From Celeribacter neptunius (GTDB lineage Bacteria > Pseudomonadota > Alphaproteobacteria > Rhodobacterales > Rhodobacteraceae), in the NCBI RefSeq assembly GCF_900113955.1, contig NZ_FORH01000001.1:1170395-1234394 (forward strand): a DNA stretch of 64,000 bases, read 5' to 3'. The position numbers and the translations under genes were made by a program. Shown piece after piece: positions 32,017-41,559 of the stretch. Position 1 is the first letter of the stretch, and the number at the start of each line of letters is the position of its first letter. Below the pieces are notes generated by a model. The model worked only from the letters and a program-made list of their open reading frames with translations, ran no database searches and was not told where the DNA came from.

Positions 32017-32523
32017 CAGCGCGCCCCCTCGATGTCAGATCGGAGAGCCGCAACATCAGCGGCGACGTCGATCAGCGCGACATGAAACACACCCCCATCC
32101 CCCGGTACAGCACAGGCTGTACCGACCGGCCCGCCGCCACACCAAACGGGGCTGCCAATGAGAACCCTTGTCGTCATCCTTTCACCCGAGGTCAGGGACA
32201 CGCCCCTCACTGCTATCCAGTTATCTTTGACGAGCGGTTAAGCTTAACGGCGCACCGCCGATTTTTTACCGCGGGCATGTCCTTGGGCACCGCCGACTTC
32301 GGTTCGGTGTGGGCTCGGTCTGGCCTCGGTCTGGCCTCGGTGTGGCCGCCCCTCCCGTGCCAGGTTCTCGCAAACCCGCCCCGGGGGGGCATAATCCGAT
32401 TGCATATGGCTGCAGACCTGTTACTGCCGCGCCTCCCACGTTTATTGCCTTATTGCCTCCCCCAAGCTCCGCATGTCGCCCGGCATGCCTCCGCACGGGT
32501 GTCTTTGAAGAAGGATTTTGAGC
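32017..32523. other. Intergenic region between Hint gene and MFS gene
   Basis: The 507-bp gap contains promoters for the divergent Hint and MFS genes and a four-copy 11-bp tandem repeat. No coding frame has a convincing ribosome site or family match. Confidence 0.55.
32304..32347. repeat. Four tandem copies of an 11-bp unit
   Basis: The unit TCGGTSTGGSC repeats four times without gaps (the two central copies are identical). It lies 177 bp upstream of the MFS gene, inside the divergent control region, and could change copy number by slippage. Confidence 0.7.
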
Positions 32524-33762
32524 ATGCACAGGATGAGTTCACCGGAAGGGTTTCGGCGCCGTGCCACTCTTTTCGCGCTGATGATCGCCTTTCTGGACAG
32601 TATCGGCGTCGGCCTCATCATTCCCGTCGTCCCCCGGCTGATCGAAGAGATCGGGCATATCGGCCTCGGCGATGCGGCGCGGATCGGCGGCCTGCTCTTT
32701 GCGCTTTACAGCATCGTGCTGTTCCTCTCCGCACCGCTGCTCGGTGCCCTGTCCGACCGTGTCGGACGCCGCCCGCTGTTGCTGATCGCGGTGGGCGGGC
32801 TGGCCATCGATTACCTGCTCCAGGCCTGGGCGCCGACCCTTGCCTGGCTGTTTCTCGGCCGATTGATCGCCGGGCTGTGCGGCGCCTCCATCGTCGTGGC
32901 CAATGCCTGTCTCGCGGATGTCAGCACGGCAGAGACCCGGGCGCGATCCTTCGGCTATATGAGCGCCGCCTTCGGCCTCGGATTCGTGCTCGGGCCCGCC
33001 ATCGGCGGCATCCTCGGCGATCTCGGCACACGGGTGCCGTTCTGGGCCGCAGCCGGTCTCGCCGGGGTCAATTTTCTCTTCGCTCTGGCGTTTCTGCCCG
33101 AGCCCCTGCCCGTCGCGGCCCGGCGCCGCTTTCAATGGCGCGAGGCCAATCCTTTCGGGGTCTTTCGCATCTTCCTGCGCAGCCCCGGTGTGCTGCCCCT
33201 TGCCGGCATCTTGGCGCTCTATTTTCTGGGCTCATCGGTCTATGTCGGCATCTGGGCCTTTTGGGGCTTTGCCAAGTTCGACTGGTCCGGCACCCAGGTC
33301 GGGCTGAGCCTGGCGATGGCGGGTTTGACCATGGCACTGCTTCAGGGCCTTGGCACCGGCCCCGCCGTGGCGCGCTGGGGCGAACGCCGTCTGGCGCTCG
33401 CCGGTCTCGCCGTCGCCGCGCTGTCCTGCCTCGCCTTCGGGCTGGTCACCTCGACCGCGCTGGTTTTCGTGCTTCTGTGCCTCCATGCGATAGAGGGCTT
33501 TGTTCATCCCAGCATCGCCGCCCTGATGTCAAAAGATCTGCCGGCAGATTCTCAGGGCAGCCTGCAGGGCGGGATCGCGGCCATCCAAAGCCTCTCGGCG
33601 CTCATCGGCACACTCGTGTTCACACAGGTTTTCAGCGCCTTCATGGCGCCCGGCGCCCGCATTCAGAGCCCGGATGTCGCGTTCTTTCTGGCGGGCGGGG
33701 TCCTGGCATTGGCGTTCCTCGGATTGGCGCTGCAACGCAAACGCCGCCCCGGATCATCCTGA
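32524..33762 (+). CDS. MFS transporter of the TetA/drug:H+ antiporter type
   Basis: The 412-residue protein has twelve predicted helices and the MFS motif A in the first cytoplasmic loop (GALSDRVGRRPLLL). 'LDSIGVGLIIPVVPRL' and 'GASIVVANACLADV' match the DHA1 TetA-like group, which exports tetracyclines and related compounds or sugars. The ATG at 32524 has AAGGA at a good distance. No TetR-type regulator is adjacent, so inducible resistance is not implied. A bidirectional terminator follows. Confidence 0.9.
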   Translation: MHRMSSPEGFRRRATLFALMIAFLDSIGVGLIIPVVPRLIEEIGHIGLGDAARIGGLLFALYSIVLFLSAPLLGALSDRVGRRPLLLIAVGGLAIDYLLQAWAPTLAWLFLGRLIAGLCGASIVVANACLADVSTAETRARSFGYMSAAFGLGFVLGPAIGGILGDLGTRVPFWAAAGLAGVNFLFALAFLPEPLPVAARRRFQWREANPFGVFRIFLRSPGVLPLAGILALYFLGSSVYVGIWAFWGFAKFDWSGTQVGLSLAMAGLTMALLQGLGTGPAVARWGERRLALAGLAVAALSCLAFGLVTSTALVFVLLCLHAIEGFVHPSIAALMSKDLPADSQGSLQGGIAAIQSLSALIGTLVFTQVFSAFMAPGARIQSPDVAFFLAGGVLALAFLGLALQRKRRPGSS

Positions 33763-33791
33763 CCGGATCGACCGCACCACCGGGACAGAGA

Positions 33792-33819
33792 AAACGCGCG
33801 GGATCTCTCCCGCGCGTTT
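33792..33819. terminator. Bidirectional terminator between MFS and second TakP-like gene
   Basis: AAACGCGCGGGA / TCCCGCGCGTTT with a TCTC loop is a perfect 12-bp hairpin between the convergent MFS and binding-protein genes. Confidence 0.85.
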
Positions 33820-33861
33820 CTGTTTCTTCCCGATTGTCAGAGGCTTGTGCCCCCGCCCGGA

Positions 33862-34959
33862 TCAGTCTCCCTGCATCGCCAAGACGCGGTTGCGCTGGCT
33901 GGTGTAGAAATTGTCGGACTGGCCCATCCAGGCGGAGGTGGCTTTCATTGCGTCTTCGACCGATTTGCGGACCTCGACGAAGAGCTCGTCGTCCATGTAC
34001 TGATCGAGAACCTCTTTCGAGGCGCGGCCGAAAGCCTCCCAGACATCGTCGGGGAATTGCTTGATCTGGGTGCCACCATTGATCAGACGCTGCAGCGCCG
34101 GACCGTTGTTGGCGAGGAACAGCGCGTAGTCGAACTGGTTCGACTCGGCGGCGGCATTGTCGATGATGCGCTGTTGCGCCGGGGTCAGCCCCTCGAAAAC
34201 CTCGAGATTGGTGTTGACCGAGAGCGCGGAGCCCGGCTCGTGGAACCCTGCCGGGTAGAAATACGGGCAGACTTCCTGAAGACCGAGACGCTCGTCCGAC
34301 CAGGGACCGACCCATTCGGTGCCATCCAGAGCCCCCGAGGAAAGCGCCTGATAGATATCGCCCGCCGGCATCACCTGCACCGAGGCGCCGAGCTTGCCGA
34401 CAACCTCGCCGCCAAGACCCGGCATGCGCAGTTTCAGACCCTGGAAATCATTGACCGAGGTGATCTCATTGCGATACCAGCCGCCACCCTGGGCGCCGGT
34501 CTGACCGCCGATATTGGTGTGCAGGCCAAAGATCTCGCCGAGGTTGCGGTGCAGTTGCTGCCCGCCCATGCCATAGTACCAGACCATCATCTCCGGCGCG
34601 GTCATGCCCATCGGCGAGGTGGTGAAGAACGCCATCGCCGGGTGCTGACCCATGAAATAATATTCCGCCGAGTGGTAGATGTCGGCCTGACCGGAGGTCA
34701 CGGCGTCGAACACTTCGAGCCCGCCGACGAGCTCGCCCGCGGCTTTCGCCTCAATGGTGAGCTGGCCGTCGGACATGGTGTTGACGCTGTCGACGAAACG
34801 CTCGACCGCGTCCCAGACACCGGCGAGACCGCGCGGCCAGGAACAGACCATGGTCAGGGTGCGTTTGCCCTGGGCGTACATCGGCGCGGCCAGCGTCGAG
34901 GCGGCAGCGGCAGAGGCGCCACCGAGGGCGGATGTTTTCAGAAAAGAGCGGCGATCCAT
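33862..34959 (-). CDS. TakP-like TRAP substrate-binding protein, copy 2 (no adjacent permease)
   Basis: This 365-residue protein is a paralogue of the receptor at 26399-27496: the Tat signal and first 38 residues are identical, and R178 (KLRMPGLGG) and the DGTEWVGPW site are conserved. Differences cluster in the ligand half (for example YHSAEYYFMGQHPAMAF versus YHGCEYYFTGQHPALAY), so the ligand may differ. No permease genes adjoin it, so it probably uses the 784-residue permease encoded 9 kb away (inference). It diverges from a soluble chemoreceptor gene, 335 bp away. Confidence 0.9.
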   Translation of the reverse strand: MDRRSFLKTSALGGASAAAASTLAAPMYAQGKRTLTMVCSWPRGLAGVWDAVERFVDSVNTMSDGQLTIEAKAAGELVGGLEVFDAVTSGQADIYHSAEYYFMGQHPAMAFFTTSPMGMTAPEMMVWYYGMGGQQLHRNLGEIFGLHTNIGGQTGAQGGGWYRNEITSVNDFQGLKLRMPGLGGEVVGKLGASVQVMPAGDIYQALSSGALDGTEWVGPWSDERLGLQEVCPYFYPAGFHEPGSALSVNTNLEVFEGLTPAQQRIIDNAAAESNQFDYALFLANNGPALQRLINGGTQIKQFPDDVWEAFGRASKEVLDQYMDDELFVEVRKSVEDAMKATSAWMGQSDNFYTSQRNRVLAMQGD

Positions 34960-35294
34960 CGAGATATCCTCCAATAGGCGCGCGAGGGGGAGCCCCGCGC
35001 CAAATCGCGCGCACCATAGAGAGGCCTCCGGCGAGATTGAAGAGGCCCAGGCGCGACATTTCGCGCGAAAATTGCGCGCAGATGCAGAGGGCACGCAACA
35101 TTTATGCTCAGCACGGGGCGCTTTCGACAGAAACACAAACCTCCTGAGAGAACCTGCGGAAAATATGAGACCACTCTGCGCAAGATCGCACAGATGGCGG
35201 TAACGGATTGGTAGGACGGTTTTGAAATTTATCGGCCACACGTCAACCAATCAGGCCTGCGCCGCGGCGCGCCGAAAGCAAGAAAAGCAATATA
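34960..35294. other. Divergent region between second TakP-like gene and chemoreceptor gene
   Basis: The 335-bp gap is AT-richer than average near 35080-35230. It contains the near-palindrome GCGCGAAAATTGCGCGC at about 35063-35079. No gene is supported. Confidence 0.5.
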
Positions 35295-36917
35295 ATGAGC
35301 TTCTTAAGCCGAATAAGTTCACATACGAGTAAATCTGTCCAAGCAAATGACAGTGTTGACGAAGCCCCCCCACAGCCCGACGCAAGCGTTTTCAACTTCA
35401 TCAGCAATCCGGTGATGGTGGCCGACAAGGACTATACCATCACCTTTGCCAATGACGCCGCGATCCGGATGCTCCGGACCGTGGAAACCGAGATGCGAAA
35501 AAACGTCCCGGGATTTCGCGCCGATGAAATCGTCGGCAAGAATATCGACACGTTCCACCAGCACCCCGGCCATCAGCGCCGCATCCTGGACAATCTGAAG
35601 ACGCCTTATCATGGCAAGATCCGGCTCGGCCGGCATCATCTGCAATTTCTGGCCTCGCCGAAATTCGACGCGGACGGTGCGCTCGAGAGGATCTATGTCG
35701 AATGGTCCGATGTCACCGAACTGCGCCACAGCCAGGACCAGATCGCCATGCTGATGCAGCGCGCCAGCGCCATGGCACGCGCGCATGGCGACGGATTCAT
35801 CAACGAGGTGATCGACGAGGCCGGACTCGAGGGTGAATACCGGGATCTCGGCCGCGCCATCAACGCCATGGTGGCAGGCCATATTGCGACGACAAAGAAG
35901 ATCCTCACCTGTGCAGAGGCCTATTCGAACGGTGATTTCGGCTATCGGCTCGAACATTTCTCCGGCGACCGCAGCGTCCTGAATGAGGCGATGGACGGTA
36001 TTCGCGACAGTTTCAACTTTGTGATCACCGAGATCGATGACATGGCGAATTCGGTCATCGCCGGCAAGCTCAACCGCGCGGTGGCGCTCGACGCTTTCCC
36101 GGGCGATTTCCGCAAGATCGCCGAGAGTTTCGATCATACGTTCAGCTATCTGCGCAGCACCGTCACCACGATCATGCGGCAGGTCTCGGAAATGGACGCG
36201 GCGATCAATATGATCTCCGACGATGCCTCGGCCATGGCCGACCGGCGCACCCGCGAAACCGCGATGGTCGAAGAGATCTCGGCGGCAACCACCACGGCGT
36301 CCTCCTCCACCCGGATCAGCCGCGACTCGGCGGCGACGCTGGTGGCCTCGACACAAACCGCACGGAGGTCCGGACGAGAGGGCTCCGAAGTGGCCAATTA
36401 CCTGCTGGAAGCGGCCTCACAGATGATCCGCACCGCCAATCAGACCAATTCGGTGATCGAGGAGATTCAGGACATCGCCACGAAAACCCGTCTTCTGGCG
36501 TTGAACGCCTCGGTCGAGGCGGCCCGCGCCGGGGATCATGGCCGCGGCTTTGCCGTGGTCGCCGAAGAGGTACGTGCGCTCGCCAACCAGTCCGAGGAAG
36601 CCGCCAAACGCACCAACGATCTGATTGCCGAGACCAAGGTGACGATGGACAAGACCACGGAGAAATCCAGAGAGAGCTTCGACGCTTTCGCGACGATCTC
36701 CGAGATTATCGACGCCATCGCGCTTGAATCCGATAGCGTCAGCACGGCCTCGAGCGAACAGGCGATGAATATCGGCGCGATCGAAGAGGGCATGCGCCAG
36801 ATCTCCAGCATGAGCATGGAGGCGGCGGCGATGTCCGATAATCTGGCCAGCGCCACGGAAGAGCTGCGCGCAGCGACCGCGAGCGTCTACAGCCAGCTGC
36901 AGAAATTCGAGATCTGA
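35295..36917 (+). CDS. Soluble PAS-containing methyl-accepting chemotaxis protein
   Basis: The 540-residue protein has no membrane helix or signal peptide. A PAS domain occupies residues about 33-145 ([21 protein letters not shown], ending [16 protein letters not shown]), followed by a helical region with HAMP-like segments, and a C-terminal signalling hairpin with '[40 protein letters not shown]'. This is a cytoplasmic chemoreceptor, like the TlpC/TlpT type of Rhodobacter. It probably senses a cytoplasmic ligand or redox state. The ribosome site is weak. A strong terminator follows. Confidence 0.9.
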   Translation: MSFLSRISSHTSKSVQANDSVDEAPPQPDASVFNFISNPVMVADKDYTITFANDAAIRMLRTVETEMRKNVPGFRADEIVGKNIDTFHQHPGHQRRILDNLKTPYHGKIRLGRHHLQFLASPKFDADGALERIYVEWSDVTELRHSQDQIAMLMQRASAMARAHGDGFINEVIDEAGLEGEYRDLGRAINAMVAGHIATTKKILTCAEAYSNGDFGYRLEHFSGDRSVLNEAMDGIRDSFNFVITEIDDMANSVIAGKLNRAVALDAFPGDFRKIAESFDHTFSYLRSTVTTIMRQVSEMDAAINMISDDASAMADRRTRETAMVEEISAATTTASSSTRISRDSAATLVASTQTARRSGREGSEVANYLLEAASQMIRTANQTNSVIEEIQDIATKTRLLALNASVEAARAGDHGRGFAVVAEEVRALANQSEEAAKRTNDLIAETKVTMDKTTEKSRESFDAFATISEIIDAIALESDSVSTASSEQAMNIGAIEEGMRQISSMSMEAAAMSDNLASATEELRAATASVYSQLQKFEI

Positions 36918-36943
36918 GGGAGCATCCCCGATCTCGGCTTGCA

Positions 36944-36980
36944 CCGGGGCGCAGTACCTCTGCGCCCCGGGTTTTGTTTT
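36944..36980 (+). terminator. Rho-independent terminator after chemoreceptor gene
   Basis: CCGGGGCGCAG / CTGCGCCCCGG forms an 11-bp stem with a five-base loop, followed by GTTTTGTTTT, 26 bp after the stop. Confidence 0.88.
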
Positions 36981-37085
36981 GGCTTTCGCTCTGGCTTGGG
37001 CTTTGCCAGGGCAGGAAGACGAGATGAATAAAGGGGCGCGGTTGCCCGCCCCCCTTCGCCTGATAAAAAGCTCTGCTGAAAAGCC

Positions 37086-38975
37086 TTAGCCGATCAGCGC
37101 ACCGTCTTCGCGCCACACGGCGATCACCGAAGACCGCGGCTTGCCGGCGCCGTCCGGCCAGGAGCCGCCCGGATGCTGGATGCCGACGAAGGCCACTTTC
37201 TTGTCCGCCGACCAGCACAGGCCGGTGACCTCGGACTTGTTCGGCGCCGTGAGGAAACGGGCGATCTCGCCGGTGTCCGTATTGCCGATCAGCATCTGGT
37301 TGTTGCCGTGGCCTTCGAACTCGCCTTCGTTGCTGTAATCGCCGTCGGTCTGGATCCAGAGATAGCCATCCGAAGAGAAAGCCATGCCATCGGGCGAGTT
37401 GAACATATTGCCTTCGTTGACATTCTCGGAACCGGCATAGGCATTGTCATAGACCGTCGGGTTGCCGGCCATGACGTAGAGATCCCAGGCAAACTCGGTC
37501 GCCCCGTGATCCTCGCCTGCGGGTTTCCAGCGCACGATCTGACCGTAGTTGTTGGTCTCGCGCGGGTTCGGCCCCGTCGCCGGGGTGGCGTCGCCACCGG
37601 CGTTCGGCTTGACGCCGCGGTTCTTGTTGTTGGTCAGGGCACAATAGGCTTCGCATTTGAGCGGGTTGGCCGCGATCCATTCCGGACGATCCATGGTGGT
37701 CGCGCCCACTTTCGAGCCGGCCATACGGGAGAAGACCAGCAGCTCTTCCATCGACATGCCGGTGCTCTCCGGCGTCAACGGCAGCCACTCGCCGGTCATG
37801 TCGTCATTGAACTTGGCGACATAGAGCGTGCCGTCGGACAAGAGACCCTCGGTGGAACCACCTTCGGTGTACACACCGTTGGAGACGAATTTATACATGA
37901 ATTCGCCGCGCTCATCGTCGCCCATGTAGACCACGACACGACCGTCCTTGGCCTGCACCATCTCGGCGTTCTCGTGCTTGAACCGGCCCAGAGCGGTGTG
38001 TTTCACCGGGGTGCTGCTCGGATCGAGCGGGTTGATCTCGGTGACCCAGCCGTGACGATGCGGCTCGTTCGGCTCTTTCGAGAGATCGTAGCGCGGATCG
38101 AATTTTTCGTAGGCGTAGCGGCCTTCGCCGCCGATGCCGTAGCGCTTGAGACCATCGGTGGCCTCGTATTCGCCGGTGGCGCCGAAATAGCCGTTGAAGT
38201 TCTCTTCGCAGGTCAGATAGGTGCCCCAGAGCGTCTTGCCGGAGCCACAGTTGTTCATCGTGCCCTTAGGCGACATGCCTTCCGGGTCGGCATTGGTCTT
38301 CACCAGATCGGCCCCGGCGGCCGGGCCGTCCATGGTCATCTGGGTCTCATGGGTGATGCGGCGGTTGTAGGGGCTGTCGACGACAACCTCGTAGCCGTTG
38401 CCCTTGTCCGCGACTTCCATCACGGTCACACCCTGCATGTTTTTCAGAAGCGTCACTTCGTCGGCCGTCTGCGGCATGCCTTCGGAGGCTTCGGGCAGGT
38501 TGATCTTCGGGTTCACATATTCGGAGTTCACCGTGATGATCTGTTTGTCACCATCGGTGAACAGCTCCATGCCGTCGGTGTTCTCGCCGAAGACGCGGTC
38601 GGATTTGGCCACATCGACGCCGGCCACCGGCGAATAGGCCGAAGCGGCATCGGAGAACAGCGGATCACCCCAGCGCACCAGCACTTTCCACTGGTAGCCT
38701 TCCGGCACATGGATGTCGAAATCGGTGGCGATGCCGATCGGTTTGAAGGCAAAGCCAGAGGTCTCGGCACGGGCCGCGGTGGTCGAGGACATCAGACCGG
38801 CCGCACCGGCGCCCATGGCCAGAGCGCCGGAGCCAAAGGCCAGCGCGCCACCAAGAAAACCACGGCGCGAGATCGCGCGTTCGACAACCGCGTCGAACCC
38901 GTTGGCATCCGGGCGCGGGTCGCGCAACTCGTCAAAATCGTCCCAAGACAGATCGGTGATATCCTGATCTTTCAT
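37086..38975 (-). CDS. phoX: PhoX-family alkaline phosphatase (DUF839), Tat-exported
   Basis: The 629-residue protein hydrolyses phosphate esters in the periplasm. It carries a Tat signal about 37 residues in (SRRGFLGGALAFGSGALAMG) and PhoX segments: 'NCGSGKTLWGTYLTCEENFNGYFG', 'HRHGWVTEINPLDP', 'ALGRFKHENAEMV', 'MGDDERGEFMYKFVS' and 'NSPDGMAFSSDGYLWIQTDGD'. PhoX enzymes use Ca and Fe. A Pho box (39080-39097) lies about 105 bp upstream, so expression should rise on phosphate starvation through PhoB. The start at 38975 suits the GGAG; 38978 and 38987 are alternatives. Confidence 0.92.
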   Translation of the reverse strand: MKDQDITDLSWDDFDELRDPRPDANGFDAVVERAISRRGFLGGALAFGSGALAMGAGAAGLMSSTTAARAETSGFAFKPIGIATDFDIHVPEGYQWKVLVRWGDPLFSDAASAYSPVAGVDVAKSDRVFGENTDGMELFTDGDKQIITVNSEYVNPKINLPEASEGMPQTADEVTLLKNMQGVTVMEVADKGNGYEVVVDSPYNRRITHETQMTMDGPAAGADLVKTNADPEGMSPKGTMNNCGSGKTLWGTYLTCEENFNGYFGATGEYEATDGLKRYGIGGEGRYAYEKFDPRYDLSKEPNEPHRHGWVTEINPLDPSSTPVKHTALGRFKHENAEMVQAKDGRVVVYMGDDERGEFMYKFVSNGVYTEGGSTEGLLSDGTLYVAKFNDDMTGEWLPLTPESTGMSMEELLVFSRMAGSKVGATTMDRPEWIAANPLKCEAYCALTNNKNRGVKPNAGGDATPATGPNPRETNNYGQIVRWKPAGEDHGATEFAWDLYVMAGNPTVYDNAYAGSENVNEGNMFNSPDGMAFSSDGYLWIQTDGDYSNEGEFEGHGNNQMLIGNTDTGEIARFLTAPNKSEVTGLCWSADKKVAFVGIQHPGGSWPDGAGKPRSSVIAVWREDGALIG

Positions 38976-39412
38976 CATTAGCTCCATCGCTATGTGCGTT
39001 TCTGAATTCCGGAAGAAGCACACCCGCATGCGGGGCGCCGTCTTTCGCGGCAGAAGTGCCAAGGTCAGGCAACAATTCCATGACTGGAATATGACAGAAT
39101 GGTAAAACCGCCCCCGATCCGCCGGTTTCCGCGCAGGCGCCTGTGCACCCATGTCGAGCTTCCCCGAGGGCAGCCCGGGCGGCTTAGCCGTTCATGCACA
39201 TCTTGCGTCATCCGAGCGTCGTCACCGCCCCCTTGCCCCCCCTGCACAGCCGCTGCACAGCCCAGCCCCCCTTCCCCCGGGCAACGGGACGACACAGTGT
39301 TTGCCTTTCTCGGGATTTCCCCTTGCCCCGGGTCCCCGCCCCGGCCCAAAGTGCCCCCGGAAACACGCGCCCCATATGGCCAGCCCTTTTGGGCCAGAAA
39401 GGATACGACCCG
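38976..39412. other. Divergent region between phoX and YbjN-like gene
   Basis: This 437-bp region contains the Pho box and otherwise no supported gene. A C-rich, G-poor stretch on the plus strand runs from about 39200 to 39360, with no clear reading frame of its own. Confidence 0.5.
39080..39097 (-). promoter_or_regulatory. Pho box upstream of phoX
   Basis: Read toward phoX the site is CTGTCAT-ATTC-CAGTCAT, two direct 7-bp half-sites 11 bp apart, matching the PhoB consensus CTGTCAT-N4-CTGTCAT at 13 of 14 positions. It is about 105 bp ahead of the chosen start codon. Confidence 0.8.
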
Positions 39413-39901
39413 ATGAAATTCTCACTGCTGCAGTCTTTGATGCTCTCCGCAACGCTCTCCACCGGCCTCGGCCTTGCCGCCCTGCCCGCCTCCGCCGGCA
39501 CCGAGATCGTCACCTTTGACGATCTGGAGACCTTCGAAGAGCTGCTCGGCGGCTTTGGCTCGGTCGAATTCGACACCGATGGCGAGGGCGACCCGATGTT
39601 TCGTGGCCGGATGAGCGGCATCCGCTATGCGCTGTATTTCTACGGCTGCGAGGATCACGCCAATTGCAACAACGGCACGTTCGTCGCCTATTTCGATGGC
39701 GAGGATTATTCGACCGATGCGGATGTGATCAACGAGTACAACAACACCTATCGCTTCGGCAAAGCCTCGGTCGATCAGGACGGAGATCTCGAAATCAATT
39801 TCTCCTTCGCCTTCAAGGGCGGCGTAAGCCGTGAGGCGCTCGACGACACGTTCGACTGGTGGCAGGTGATCATGGAACAGGCCGAGGCGCATTTCGAGTA
39901 A
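39413..39901 (+). CDS. Secreted YbjN domain-containing protein
   Basis: The 162-residue protein has a cleavable signal peptide (residues 1-28, ending ALPASA-GTE) and an acidic mature part resembling the YbjN/type III chaperone-like fold (TFDDLETFEELLGGFG, MSGIRYALYFYGCEDHANCNNGTFVAYF). Two cysteines in C-E-D-H-A-N-C could form a disulfide. It is common in Rhodobacteraceae, without known function. It lies divergent from phoX. Confidence 0.75.
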   Translation: MKFSLLQSLMLSATLSTGLGLAALPASAGTEIVTFDDLETFEELLGGFGSVEFDTDGEGDPMFRGRMSGIRYALYFYGCEDHANCNNGTFVAYFDGEDYSTDADVINEYNNTYRFGKASVDQDGDLEINFSFAFKGGVSREALDDTFDWWQVIMEQAEAHFE

Positions 39902-40023
39902 GCTGCGCCACGCGCCGGAATGCAGCCCTGAGCGGGCCTGGCGACAAATGCTCGCTCTAAAATCCCTTCCCCTATCGGCGCTTTCCGCGTCTAATACCGC
40001 TGTTTGAGGCCAAGGGGGACGGG

Positions 40024-40491
40024 ATGAGTTTGCTGACGCTGGAAACCCCGGTCTTTCGGGCTTACGCCATCGCTGCCGCGCTGATGGTGCTAAAAATCAT
40101 GTTGCAGGGCTGGATGACGGTGTACCGGATGCTGAAAAGCAAGTCCGGGCTGGCCTCGCCCGAGGATGTGCAAAAAGGCCTGATCAACAAGGCGCCCGAT
40201 CCGGCACAGCTCGAGATCAACGATTACGTCGATCGCGCACGCCGGATGCATCGCAACGATCTCGAGAACATCCCCGCCTTTCTCGCTGCGGGCCTGGTGT
40301 TCGTGACCACCGCCCCGTCGCTTTTGCTGGCGCAACTGCTTTTCTATGGTTTCGTCGCCGCACGGGCCTGTCACTTTCTGGCCTATGCCAGCAAACAGAG
40401 CCACGAGGTCCGCGCGACCTTCTACACCATCGGCTCGCTGATCGTGATCTACATGGCGCTGCATGTGCTCTGGCACATGATCAGCGGCTGA
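40024..40491 (+). CDS. MAPEG family membrane protein
   Basis: The 155-residue protein has four hydrophobic segments and the MAPEG signature 'VDRARRMHRNDLENIPAFLAAGLVFV' (the N-D-x-E-N motif), followed by 'AARACHFLAYASKQSHEVRATFYTIGSL'. This matches the eicosanoid/glutathione-metabolising microsomal GST group, prostaglandin E synthase-like subtype. In bacteria it may act as a membrane glutathione transferase. It ends convergent with modA. Confidence 0.85.
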   Translation: MSLLTLETPVFRAYAIAAALMVLKIMLQGWMTVYRMLKSKSGLASPEDVQKGLINKAPDPAQLEINDYVDRARRMHRNDLENIPAFLAAGLVFVTTAPSLLLAQLLFYGFVAARACHFLAYASKQSHEVRATFYTIGSLIVIYMALHVLWHMISG

Positions 40492-40546
40492 GCAGAACGC
40501 GGTGGCGCGGGCCGGAAAGCCTGAAAGTAAGCCATAAAGAACGTAA

Positions 40547-40580
40547 AAGACCGGGCGCCGCAGCACGGCCTCCCGGTCTT
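40547..40580. terminator. Hairpin between MAPEG gene and modA
   Basis: AAGACCGGG / CCCGGTCTT is a perfect 9-bp inverted repeat with a 16-base loop between two convergent genes. It probably serves as a shared 3' structure. Confidence 0.5.
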
Positions 40581-40660
40581 GCCCGTCAGACCAGGCGATA
40601 GGGGCGAGCCAGCCGGTCGAAACGGGCCGCTCTCGGAGGACAAGCGCGAAAACGCCGGGC

Positions 40661-41458
40661 TCAGTCCTGCGTCGCGATGACGAAGCCTTCTGCCTCCAGA
40701 GCCGCACGAGCGGTGTCGCCATCGAGATAGGTCATGAAGGCCCTGGCCGCCTCCGTGTCATGCTCCGCCAGCATCGCGACCGGATAGACGATGGGCGGAT
40801 GGCTCTCTTCGGGGAAGGTCGCCACCACGCTTACCCGCTCTTCGGCGGCGGCATCCGTGGCGTAGACGATGCCGAACGGCGCCTCGCCCAGAGCCACGAG
40901 CGCCAGCGCGGCACGCACATTGTCGGCCTGGGCGACATGCGGCGCGAGACTGTCCCAAAGGCCGAGGCTCTCGAGCGAGGCCTTGCCATAGATGCCCGCG
41001 GGGACGGCATCGACCAGCGCCATGGCGAGACGGTCCTCGCCCAGAGCCTCGGGCAGACTGTCGATCTCCATCGGTGCCGCCTCCTGACCATGTTGGACCA
41101 GTACGATGGCATTGGTCACCAGATCGCGACGTGTGGCTTCGGCCAAAAGCCCCTCCTCTTCGAGCGTGTCCATCCAACCGGGATTGGCGGAGATGAAGAC
41201 ATCGGCCGGGGCGCCCTGTTGGATCTGACGGGCAAGCGCCGAAGAGCCCGCCAGCGAGATCGCCAGATCATGACCGGTCTCGGCCTCGAACCCCGCTTCG
41301 ATCGCGGCCAGCGCATTGGTCATGCTGGCGGCGGCAAAGACCGTGACCTGATCGGCGTGAAGGGCGGCGGGAAGAGCAAACGTGGCGACGAGTGTGGCGG
41401 CAAGGTGCAGCGGGGCGACGCAGCGGGTCGCAAGGGGGGGCATCAAGCAAGACAGCAT
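40661..41458 (-). CDS. modA: Molybdate ABC transporter substrate-binding protein
   Basis: The 265-residue protein has a signal peptide (cleavage near ALHA-DQ) and the ModA core: 'VTVFAAASMTNALAAIEAGFEAETG', 'SLAGSSALARQIQQGAPADVFISA', 'PAGIYGKASLESLGLWD' and 'GIVYATDAAAEE'. It binds molybdate or tungstate in the periplasm. modB and modC do not follow: the next gene is a convergent MAPEG gene. A ModE-like regulator lies upstream on the same strand, with a palindrome between them. GGAG precedes the ATG at 41458. Confidence 0.92.
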   Translation of the reverse strand: MLSCLMPPLATRCVAPLHLAATLVATFALPAALHADQVTVFAAASMTNALAAIEAGFEAETGHDLAISLAGSSALARQIQQGAPADVFISANPGWMDTLEEEGLLAEATRRDLVTNAIVLVQHGQEAAPMEIDSLPEALGEDRLAMALVDAVPAGIYGKASLESLGLWDSLAPHVAQADNVRAALALVALGEAPFGIVYATDAAAEERVSVVATFPEESHPPIVYPVAMLAEHDTEAARAFMTYLDGDTARAALEAEGFVIATQD

Positions 41459-41472
41459 GAGATCTCCATTCG

Positions 41473-41492
41473 ATATGTTTCGAAAAACATAT
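41473..41492. promoter_or_regulatory. ModE-type operator candidate between modE-like gene and modA
   Basis: ATATGTTT-N4-AAACATAT is a perfect palindrome of 8-bp arms lying 15-34 bp ahead of the modA start. Its ATAT outer ends resemble Mo-box half-sites. The neighbouring ModE-like protein is the likely binder (inference). Confidence 0.65.
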
Positions 41493-41559
41493 TGCAAGGC
41501 AAAGCCATTCAGGCAAGCGTTATTTTCCCTCGGAAATATCGAAAACCCGCAGCGCGGGC

